Shown here one piece after another: positions 12,988 through 23,127 of a stretch of DNA of 64,000 bases. A program made the translations under genes and the position numbers. This DNA comes from Adineta steineri (lineage: Eukaryota; Rotifera; Eurotatoria; Adinetida; Adinetidae), in NCBI GenBank assembly GCA_905250115.1, contig CAJNOI010000041.1:136228-200227 (forward strand), read 5' to 3'. The notes under the pieces are model-generated. The model was not told where the DNA came from and ran no database searches. It saw only the letters and a program-made list of their open reading frames with translations. Numbering within the stretch: position 1 is the stretch's first letter; each line of letters opens with the position of its first letter.

Positions 12988-15758
12988 TTAAAATGGTTTT
13001 CGTTTTCCACGAGGAGTTGTTGTTGGTGTTGCTTTTGCTCTGCCTCGACCTCGACCTCGGCCACGAGTAGTAGCACCACGTGCTGTTGATGATTGTGTTC
13101 GTTTTTGAGTAGATTTCATTGAACTTCGATCAAAATCATCATCATCATCATCGTCATCATTTTCATCATTACTATTATCATTATTGATTCCTATTGATCC
13201 TGTTATCATGAGATCATCATCACTTGATCGATCACCATTCGCTTTAAGACGTTCTTTTCGAGCCATTGTTAATACTTCTTTTCTTCTTTGTGTTGCTTCA
13301 TTATCATCAATATTTTGTAATGTTTTAAAACGTTTCAATTCTTCTTCAAGAAAAGCAACATCATCATTATGTATATTATTCGAAAGAAATTTCTAAGAAA
13401 AAAAAATCGATAAGAAATTTTTGGTTTTCTGTCTATTAGAATATTTACTCGGCTTTGTTCAATCTGTGCTTCAACCATTGTACTTAATGCATAGATTTCA
13501 TCTTTATCAATAAATTCAGTTAATGCTGCTAACATTGATTTTTCATCAAGTAAACGTAAACGATTAGACTAGGGAAAAACAAAAAAGGAAAAATTATTAT
13601 TTTCGAATTATTATTTATATACTTCTGCTGTTGATTCAAAATATGTTTGAATAGAATCTTCAACACGTTGTGCATGTTTAAATTGTTCATTAGAAATTTT
13701 AATTGCATTAGGATCAAGTTTAATTTCATTTGATTTTGATGCATTATTTTCACGTTTTTTATGTAAATTAATCATTGTTTTTGCATTTGCAACTTGATCA
13801 GAAAATTTTTGAACAAAACGTATATCATTAAATGAATCGAATAGATCAAAGCCAGTATAATCAACACGAAGACGAATTAAACTATTTTAACAAAAAACAA
13901 AGTACTTTATCTGAAAATAAATATCTTCGTACGGTTTTTTTGGTTGTTTTGGATGACCAGTATGTTCCTTTTGAGCACGTACAAGTAATTCTGTTATCTA
14001 TTTGTATATAGAAAAAAATTAAATTTTATCAAAAACTAAATGAAGATAGTTTTTACTGTATCAGTTAAAAGTTTGTCAAGTTTTTGTTCAAGTTTAGCAT
14101 TTGATAATGTTTTCAGTGCTTTTTCATCGATATGATCACTTAATTGAATATCAACAAAATAAAATTGTCGAACTGTTTGTAATGGTCGTTGATGCATTTT
14201 AAAGGTTTTTTTATGAACATGTAGAATACCAGCATGCTTCTGTAATTGTTCACCTTCACTTAGTGATGTTGCAACTGTACTACCTTTTTATAAGAGAAAC
14301 ATATAAAATATTCAGTATTCATACGATTGAAAACGATATGAATAACATCTGTCGTTAGGGACCTGCGGAGTCAACTATTTTTGACTCTGACTCCGACTCC
14401 GAAAAATTATGTTTTGCAGACTCCAACTTTGACTCGGACTCCGAGAATTTTTATTTTTTTGACTCCGTCAGAGTCATAATCGGATTTCGGAGTCCTCCGC
14501 AGCTTCCTATCTGTCGTATAGATCATTAGCATCAAGCTTGAATTACATTTTCAATAAGGATCTTTCTATAAGAATCTAATAATCATTACAACGACATGAT
14601 TTTTGCTTATTTATACCAATGACTATCGGATTGTATATATATCTCAGATAATCCCAAGAGTCTTTCTTTTAATAATTACATTATATTTTGTTTCTACTGC
14701 TATTCGAAGCTCATCAGTTTCGAGATCTCTAAGATCATATACCATAGAAATTTTATGGCAGCACAAATGATGCAAAAAACTTTGACAAATACACAAAATC
14801 TATTAGACAGTCTGCACATGTAATCAATCGATTATTTTCCAATAAAACTAACCTGGTTGAATAACAAAAAATTTTTGTACGGTATTAAATTCGGGTGTAA
14901 TTCTGCAATCATGTTCATGACCCCATATAACAATATCAAGAAATTCATGTAAAAATTGTTCTGGAATATAATTTTTTGGTCCATGTGCAACACGATTTTG
15001 ATGTATAACGAACATATTAAACCAATCATCAGGTTGATTAGTTGGTCGTAATAAATTTATTTGATTCTTAAGAAATATTCTATGTAAACGTTCATCACGT
15101 ATTGAACCTAAACCATAAATAGCTAAATTTGTTTGTCCTTTACGAAAAAGTAATGGATGAATATCAATATTTTCTAATGTAGATAAATTTCCAAAATAAT
15201 TTATTAAACCACATGAATTAAGTAAATCAAGTGGACATAATGGTGTTGAACCCGATGGATCATCATGATTTCTAATACAAAAAAAAATCAATTTATTTAA
15301 GAATTAATTAAATATCGATTCTACCCATGAATAGAAAATACTGGTGTACTAATATTTAAATTCGGATCTTTAAAATTTGCCCATGGAAATGGATTTGATT
15401 GAACAGTTGAAGAAAAGTTAACTTTTTCATCACTTATTAGTTTAAATTCAATTGTTTTGTCACCCAGACAATATTTTCTTAATAAATTCATACATTCAAG
15501 CATAACATGATTTGATGGTTTATTATCATGAAATAAATCACCACCAAGTAAAATAAAATCAACATTTTCATCACGTGCTATTTGAAGACATTCTTCAAAT
15601 GCAATTAATGAATCATTTGCACGTTCATCATCTCGTTCAGCAAAGCCAAGATGATTATCTGTTGTAATTAATATTTTAAATACATCATCAGATGATGGAG
15701 GATCAGATTCTTCTTCTTCAGAATTTTCACTTGAAGATATAATTCTTGATTTTGGCAT
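12988..15758 (-). CDS. MRE11: MRE11 double-strand-break repair nuclease
   Basis: Seven exons: 15758-15325, 15271-14853, 14283-14057, 13997-13933, 13881-13623, 13568-13449, 13392-12988; 1929 nt, 642 codons. The metallophosphodiesterase motifs are intact: TTDNHLGF (about residue 31), GGDLFHDNKPS (about 72), GNHDD (about 145) and WGHEHDC (about 262), followed by QPGSTVATSLSEGE and the capping domain (RLRVDYTGFDLF). The C-terminus has an acidic run (DENDDDDDDDDFD), a glycine-arginine patch (RGRGRGRGR) of the kind methylated in animal MRE11, and a basic end. MRE11 works with RAD50 and NBS1 in end recognition and resection in the nucleus, which matters in bdelloids because they survive massive DNA breakage. 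Length is slightly below the human protein (about 700 residues). Intron 2 is unusually long because it carries a MITE. Confidence 0.97.
14347..14355. repeat. Left target-site duplication of the MRE11-intron MITE
   Basis: ATCTGTCGT, repeated exactly at 14509-14517. Confidence 0.8.
14357..14508. mobile_element. MITE with terminal inverted repeats in an MRE11 intron
   Basis: About 152 bp. The left end is AGGGACCTGCGGAGTC; the reverse complement of the right end is AGGAAGCTGCGGAGGACT, giving 11 of 13 matching terminal bases. The interior is made of GACTCC/GACTCTGACTCCGA repeats, much more GC-rich than the surroundings. The element is flanked by the 9-bp direct repeat ATCTGTCGT (14347-14355 and 14509-14517). 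There is no coding capacity. A 9-bp duplication suits Mutator-like elements, 8 bp would suit hAT; the superfamily is inference. Confidence 0.8.
14509..14517. repeat. Right target-site duplication of the MRE11-intron MITE
   Basis: ATCTGTCGT, identical to 14347-14355. Confidence 0.8.
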
Positions 15759-16581
15759 ATTTAGAGAGAGAGAGCGAAAAAAATGATTTTTAAATATCCT
15801 GTTTTTAATTGCACAATCGCGAAAATAATTGTGTAAAATATTTCAGAACGAACCATACTAGTATTCCATAGAGGTCGTTATCAAGAAGTATAATTTCATA
15901 GTTTAATATAATTCAAATAATGATTTCACAAGAATATTTTTTTATTAATCAAAATTATAACTCTAAGGAAAACATGTGATATTAACAATGGATATATTCG
16001 AATTTATAACCTTTTTAAAAAATACTATCTACGATAATTCTAATTATGTAAGTAGATTTTAATAGTTTAGTCTTTATCTTTATTATTAGATTCGTTCTGT
16101 TTGTATAGACGAAAATCTGATCTTCTTATTTTCTTCATTTTATGACATATTCAAAATACACTACTCGATTGATTGACTAGACTCATTATGGACTTTGTTG
16201 TTTGGGAGAGAGAAAAGGAATCTACTAATACAACAAATACAATGAGAATAACAAAGAAAAATAAGAATATCAGACAAAAGACATGATGCATATGTATTCA
16301 AAGAAAAAAAAAATATAGTACTGAGACAAATGCTCAAACATATAGTACTTGTAACTGTATGCAATCTTAATGAAGGACAAAAAAAAAGGTATGAAACATG
16401 TTTAGAAAATCGGATATTAAAAATAAAACGAAGTGAAGAAGGCTTTCTCAGAAATAAATATGTATACAAATGTTTTGAAGAAGAAAAAACGAAACTAAGG
16501 TAGGTCAAATCGAGAAAAACAACAAAAGAATCAAAAAAAGAAAAGAAAAGAACTTCACTGTTCGCATTAGAAAAGATTATC
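15759..16581. other. Intergenic region upstream of MRE11
   Basis: Contains the presumed MRE11 promoter and the 3' flank of the PHKA gene. A purine-rich strand gives a Phe/Ser/Leu-rich frame at 16161-16616 (-), which overlaps the true PHKA 3' end in another frame and is not a gene. Confidence 0.5.
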
Positions 16582-19500
16582 TTAACTAATAGAACATACA
16601 CTTGTTTCGTCGACACGTAGAATTCGTAGAAGTGCTCGTAAAAAATAATTTATTGTTCCAAATCGTCCACTCGGTGCTGAATCATAAAAATGTAAACATA
16701 TACCGGCTGCTGAACCACATGGGTTGCCACTAGCACAACATTTTGTGGCATCTCCACCAGATGCTTGTTGATCTTGTAGAAATATACCATTTGCTGTCGA
16801 TACAATATCTTCAATACTAATTATTTCATCCCAATGAAATCTATAGAAATATTAATTGATATAATATGATGATAATTGAAAAAAGTTTTACCGCGCATCA
16901 CCAAGTGCAATCGAAGTAAATATAACACAAGCTTCAACAATTAATTGACGATATTCAGTAAATGGTACACGATTAAGAGCTTCTTCAACACGTAATGCAA
17001 ATTTTATTTCTTCTTGAGTCATTTCTTGTGTTAAACTGTTATATAGGATATAATCAGCAATTTTAATACCTTTACACTAAAAGAAACAATAACAAATAAG
17101 TAAAGAAAGAAATTTCATTAACAGTACAGATGGAGTGTAATGAGTTCAATTCGGACACTAGTTTATACTATAGACTCACAATGGATTGATTAGTCAATCT
17201 TTTTCTGACATACGCATGAGATAAATTAGTGTCTGAATTGATTTTGATTGATGAAAAAAAATATTAGAGATTTAGAAACATGAAGATCTGAATGATATAA
17301 ATATCTTTTCATTAGAAACTTATTATCAACTATTGAGGATAAGTAAGTATATTATGAATTGTAACTAAATTAGATGTATGTATTGGAATATTTACTTTTT
17401 CTAATGTTTGCCAAACTTGTCCATAGAAACGAACAGGTACACGATTTAAAGCTCCATCAAGACGTCGTCGACGAATCCATTGACCATGTTTTCCAATATC
17501 ATCATCATCATCTTCTGATGGTTGATCAATCCAATTTAAGTGAACACTTAATTTTCTTGTACTTGCTTCTTTGATTTCATTTCGTATAATACGCATATCA
17601 CGTTCTTGTTTAGGTAAATCTGCTAATTCTGGTGCTGGTTTTGTTGAATGTTCAGTTATACCAAATTCTTTTCCACTTAAAATAATATGTAATAAACATT
17701 TAATTTCATGTGGACTTAAATTTAATAAATGATCGGTTGTATCTTCATCCGATGATTGTAATGTACGTTTTAATTCACCAAGCATAACTTGTACAATAAG
17801 ACCAACACGTATACGTATCATACCAGCAAATAATTGTGGTTCCGTACTAATAAATGTATGTAAAAATACAAGAATTTCTTGTGTTAACATAACCATTGTT
17901 GGATCATTTCCTGTTGCTGTTACTATTGTACCATATAATTGTTCAACTGTCATTGGACTTGTTAATACATGTTCACGTGGTGCTGGTGGTAGACCAATCG
18001 TTAATTGTTTTTGTTGAGCAAGTATAGCAATTAAACTTTGAGCAATACTTTCAATACGCATTTTTAACATACCAGCACAATGACGTATACACCACCAGAC
18101 ACGTTGTTTACATGCTCGAGTATAAAGTTCTTGAATAAGATCACGAACTGTTACATGATGTCCATTATGTTCAAAATCAAAATCAATACCTCTGTAAAAA
18201 TCGAAAAGAAAAATAATGAATGCGTTATGTATTAAAATATATATATATGTATTGTCTCGCTGAATTTTCTTTAATAAAAATTATAGAATAATTAGATTCT
18301 AGAGAGTAACACAAAATTAACCCTTTAACGGACGGTGGGACATATATGTACCAATTTTTTTATTCTTTTCGATCATAGGGTTACGGTGAAGTAAGAACAA
18401 TTATTTTGATATAAAATACTATGATACTGTATAGATTGAGTATGTCTATGAAAGGGTGAGTGTAGGTGTCGGTGTAACTGTAGATAACATGGCAAAACCT
18501 ACAGTCACACCCACCCATACCCTAATAATCTGCATTAAAGCTATCATTCAGTGCGGAAAAAATTGACAAAACTTGCTCATCTAAAAGTCGTCTGTTAAAG
18601 AGTTAAGTTATACTTGACATTTTATAACATCTTCTATAAGAAAATTCTGTTTGATAAGAATTTTGCAGGCCCTTGACATTTCGTTGAAACATAAATACGT
18701 GTATTTAATATTATCTTTCTCTTAAAATAGAAGAAATCAAACAATATATGACATACTTATTCATACACAGATAATGTAAAATATCTGCTTGATCTTGTAT
18801 AGATGAAGCATGTGGAAGAAGCGCAATAATATCATGTACTTCTTTATCTCTTAATAACATATCTCTTCTATTTGATGTTGATAATGTATGTTCATCAGCA
18901 CGTATATGATTTAAAACATTTGTATCAGTTTGATCATCTTGATCATCAATATTACTTGAATTAAGAATATTCTGTACTACACTATTATCACCTGCATGAT
19001 GACTATAACTATAACTACGTTTAACAGCACCACGTATTTGTGCTAATTTTTTAATTCTATATCGTTTTTGATAACGATAATCCATATTTTGATAAGATAA
19101 AAAATTTGACATTTGATTAAAATCTGTACTTGATTGAAGTAATTCCATTAATTTATCTTCTGGATCTTCATCATCATCTTCACGAAAAACAAAATCAAGA
19201 CTTGTTACACATGATGTATTTATAAAATCTTCTAATTTGCCCATTTGTACTCGTACACCATTTGTATAACCTGTTTTTAATTTTTTTAATGTTTGAATAA
19301 CATTTTTAGGTATTGGATCAGTATCAATTATATCTGAACGTAAAACAATAACAACAACAGGTCTTCCAGTTATATTATTCCAATTTTTATTTAAAAATGA
19401 TATATAAGTACGAAAACGATCAAGAATATAATCAATATCAGATGCTAAATAAAATGTATTTTGATCCATAAACTAGAAAAAAATGAAAAAAAAATAAATA

Positions 19501-21671
19501 TTCATTTCAAAATTAAATCAATAATTTATACTGATGGAGTAAATGCTAATGTTCTTCCACATATAGTATAAAGTTTTGATGTTGAAAATGGACCCATTTC
19601 AAATGATGGTCGACCAGTTAAACCAAGACGTTCATTTTTTCCTAGAATAATATAAAGAAATAAAATATTTTGTTTTCTTTTTTTCATTCGATTTCTAACC
19701 AAGATGTGAATAAATATTTTGAAGAATTTGTACGGATCGAACTTGTATTAATTCAAGATCTTTTACTTGTTGAATATGTATACCAACTGATGCTAATTGT
19801 GATTGAATGACATCACTATCAGTTAAAACACATACTTGAACAAAACCTTCAGGTTTCGGTTCAGTTATCAGTCGTCGATTTAATGGATCAAGTTCACCGG
19901 GTGCTAAGAAACCCTTTAGATAAATAAATAAAATTAGTTTTAATGATAAGAAATATAATTTCTATACTTCTTTAACAAGCATAGCCAATACAAAAAGCGA
20001 TTGACCCCACATATGAGGTATTCGACCCATTGGAATTCGATTTGTACTATGTGGATCACGTTTTTCATCTTCAACCTAAATTATATAAATTTCGCATAAG
20101 AAAAAACTGAGATCGTATCGATTCAAAGATATTTGTATTACTACAAATCATAATTAGAAAAGTTATATTCTTACTTTATCGCCTGGTACAGCATATAATT
20201 CAGGTATAATTTGTATACCTTCTGGATCTTTAAAAATACATTCTTCTAATAGACCGCAATAGAGTTGAACCTAAATAAATCAAGATTTCTATAAATGATT
20301 GAATTGCATAATGTTCAACTAACTTGATTGTCATTTTCATGAAATAATCCATCAAGTATTAAATAACAAAAAAATAATGGCCATTCACATTCAATTCTTT
20401 CAAATTGTTTAAGTTCATGTGGATCATAATGTAATTTGAATGCATTCTTAATATAAAAAAATTCATATTTAAAATAAAAACAAAATTTTTCTAACATACT
20501 TCTAATGGTGTTCTATAACCATCACGTAAAAATCTCGATAAACCATATCGACCTTGTAATTTTGATATAACACCTGTTTTTGTTTCTGTTACTAAATCAA
20601 GATCTTCAATACTAAATGCTGGATAACTAATTATGCTCAATAGTGATGCATCGGTTTCCTATAGAAAACAAAATAAAAAGAATTTCTTATGATTTGTTTT
20701 TTATTACTTTGGAAAATGATTCACGCGGTAACATTGATTTAAGTACTGAATAACACCAATAGATATAATCGGATGAAACATGTATAATTGAACGTGGACC
20801 ACCATTACTACCAAATAAATCTAATTCATTCATTGCTTCTAATGCTGCTTTAGCCATACCAACTGAACTTGAATTTAATTCAGGAAAACCATGATTTGTT
20901 TTATCACCACGTTCCCAAATACCGTAATCCTTAAATAATTAAATTTTATTTTAGTTTTTTTTTTGAAGAAATCTTTTCAACATACTGGAACCATATAAGA
21001 TTGTTCAATATAAAATATAAGATTCTGAACAAAATCAACTTCATCAAGTGTATACACAATATGTAAACCTGATGAAGTCATTTCACCGAGCATTAATAAA
21101 TACAATGAGGTTGCATCTAATTGTAAATGTCCCCATTCATTATCAGCTACAGCAACATTACCTTAAAATTACAAATACAACAAATATTTGTTTTTTGGTT
21201 CAAAAAAATTAATTTACCGGTTACTGAGGAATATTTAGCATGTAAAGCATCATCACGACTTAATGTTGATTTAAATTTTTCAACTTTATCTACTTGTTTC
21301 ATCATACATGTTAATAAACCACGCATTGTTTTAACAACACTCTAGATATATATATAGAGAGTGATATATTTTATTTAGTAAGAAATTACTTGTTCTAATT
21401 CATAACATTTTGTCCAATTTTCCATTTGATCCAAATGTTTTTTATAAGATAATGATAAACCCCATACAGCCATAATAGCATAAACATTATCACGTACCCA
21501 TGCATGATCTGTATCTTTACCAGCAGCAAAAAGTCCTGTTAATGGATTTTGATTACATAGAATTGTTTTTGCTACTGTATGATAATAATCATCGAGAGTC
21601 ATTTCAGATGAATCTCCTGTACGATTACGTACTCCAGTAACACTTGCTCTTCGTTGGAGTTTAGCTGACAT
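16582..21671 (-). CDS. PHKA: Phosphorylase b kinase regulatory subunit alpha
   Basis: Fourteen exons: 21671-21390, 21341-21218, 21161-20986, 20929-20708, 20658-20500, 20446-20324, 20270-20175, 20075-19968, 19913-19700, 19641-19532, 19472-18757, 18191-17396, 17076-16892, 16840-16582; 3570 nt, 1189 codons, near the usual alpha size. The N-terminal glucoamylase-like domain is clear ([76 protein letters not shown]). The C-terminal part has the alpha/beta-specific [21 protein letters not shown] and [16 protein letters not shown] blocks and ends in SAPSGRFGT...CSIS, a CaaX box. Alpha is favoured over beta by the N-terminal and WERGD blocks. It is the scaffold/inhibitory subunit of the complex that phosphorylates glycogen phosphorylase in response to calcium and PKA. 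The reading frame runs past the exon 12 donor, so a naive ORF ends wrongly at 17330. Confidence 0.96.
17145..17242. mobile_element. Short foldback/MITE in a PHKA intron
   Basis: Left arm TTCAATTCGGACACTAGTTT (from 17145/17146) and right arm ATAAATTAGTGTCTGAATTG (17221-17240) are inverted repeats with about 19 of 21 matches, separated by roughly 55 bp. The unit lies in the 319-nt intron 17077-17395, far longer than the about 55-nt introns around it. No clear target duplication was identified. Confidence 0.55.
18321..18602. mobile_element. TTAA-flanked piggyBac-like MITE in a PHKA intron
   Basis: A 282-bp element bounded by TTAA at 18317-18320 and 18603-18606. The left end CCCTTTAACGGACGG matches the reverse complement of the right end CTCTTTAACAGACGA at 12 of 15 positions. 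TTAA duplication and a terminal CCC/CYC are hallmarks of piggyBac elements. No transposase frame is present. A telomere-like palindrome (18453-18532) is nested inside. Confidence 0.75.
18453..18532. repeat. Telomere-like G-rich/C-rich hairpin inside the MITE
   Basis: Left arm GGGTGAGTGTAGGTGTCGGT and right arm ACAGTCACACCCACCCATAC are imperfect inverted repeats around a loop containing ATAACATGGCAAAA. The arms resemble TGTGGG-type telomere repeats. It is the only such hairpin I found in the left 44 kb. Confidence 0.6.
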
Positions 21672-22755
21672 TCTTATTTTATTTTATTGTTTTATTTGCA
21701 TTACATTCTTTTGAAAAATATTCTAGAAATAAACTTTTACATAAATTAAATATAACATATGATAGTTTTAAAAATTGGTCAGCAGATCTACGATGGTATA
21801 TTCGTTGATCGTATTAATAGGATAAGTAAGTCAGGAAAAATAATAATAATATTATTAGATGAAATGGAGCCAATGAATCATTTCTAGTCAACGAACCAAT
21901 AGTATAGAGTTACGATAGAGATCACAATATGATGATCCAATTATTATGACGCATAAAAGATGAATGATTAAAGAATTTGTCATCTCAGATATTTTAACAC
22001 TATTTTTTTTCTTCCTTTATTTTGAAATTTAAGTTTTCACTAGGGATTAAAATTTTTTGTTATTACTAAAAAACAATAATATGTCTGGAAGAACCTGAAA
22101 AAGTTCGAATGAAACTTAAATCATATAAAAAAATGTTTGAAAATACTTATTCTCGGAATATCCTTAAAATGATACATCATTATTTGACATAAAATTTGTG
22201 CATTACCATTTTTATATTCAATCATGATTTTATGTGTCGTTCAGTATTTTCATCGACTTGAAAGATAAATGACTTAAAGAATTGAATTCACTATATGCTG
22301 GTCTATACATGGATGTGTGACCTTAATAGACAAAGTACCTTCCAAAGACATCAGCACACTATAAACTAATGTTATAATGATTCTTGTTCTATAACTAGAA
22401 TCTTCACATATATACTGAAAAAAATACGTATGGTTTTTCTGAATAAGCTTCTTCTATCACTGAGAAAAATTAAATTTTTCTTCATATGTACTCTACTACT
22501 ATTCGTTTCGAAATAAAAGGGACCCGAGATCTTCTAATTAACTTTTGATACGAAGACAATGGAAGGCGGCGGTTTTTACCATTAGAAAATATATAATTCA
22601 TTGACAATGTATGATCCTTTAGAAGCAGGGAATATGAGGAGAACATTTTTCACTCTAAGCCGTTGAAGGCAGCTGATAAAATGAATAAAGATTAAAAATA
22701 AATAACTCCCAATAGTTATGATAATAATCTTAATAAATTTTTCTAAACGATTTAA
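21672..22755. other. Intergenic region upstream of PHKA
   Basis: About 1.1 kb, AT-rich, holding the presumed PHKA promoter. No coding exon that could complete the GPCR fragment at 22813-23127 is visible. Confidence 0.4.
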
Positions 22756-22802
22756 TCACATCATCGAAAAAAAGGATATTGAATCAATTATGATAATTAA
22801 AA

Positions 22803-22812
22803 NNNNNNNNNN
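22803..22812. other. Assembly gap (10 N)
   Basis: Ten N characters, a conventional placeholder length, interrupting the GPCR fragment. Confidence 0.95.
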
Positions 22813-23127
22813 ACTATATGTTTCTAGTATATTAAAATAAAACATGGCATATGCTTCAAAATAACATGTTGCTAATGTAATAGGAATCCAACTTCGAATA
22901 CGAATAGCATAGGCAATAAAATAGAAGAAAAGAAGAAATATATCGGTCGAGATATAACCAAGTGAAAAGAGAAGTGTAATATCGAATTTAATTTTTCGTA
23001 GAATCATTTGAGACCATAACAGAGTGTGAAGAATGGCGGCTACGACGCATACGCCAAAAATAATATTATTTTGTGCTAAATCCGTAGGATCCCAACCACC
23101 ATCTTGAATAATCGATCCATTGCCCAT
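22813..23127 (-). pseudogene. Orphan GPCR fragment truncated at an assembly gap
   Basis: Begins at ATG 23127 and stays open to the N run. The N-terminus carries MGNGS and WDPTDLAQNN, followed by three hydrophobic helices: FGVCVVAAILHTLLWSQMIL, ITLLFSLGYISTDIFLLFFY and the start of a third (ATCYFEAYAMFYFNILETYS). This matches TM1-TM3 of divergent rhodopsin-like receptors that are abundant in rotifers. The rest of the receptor is not found to the left of the gap, so either the scaffold join is wrong, a missing piece lies in the gap, or the gene is truncated. Family assignment below class A is not possible. Confidence 0.5.

Noticed and set aside
16161..16616. Phe/Ser/Leu-rich 151-codon frame (-) at the PHKA 3' end
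   Set aside because: It overlaps the true PHKA stop region in another frame and has low-complexity composition.
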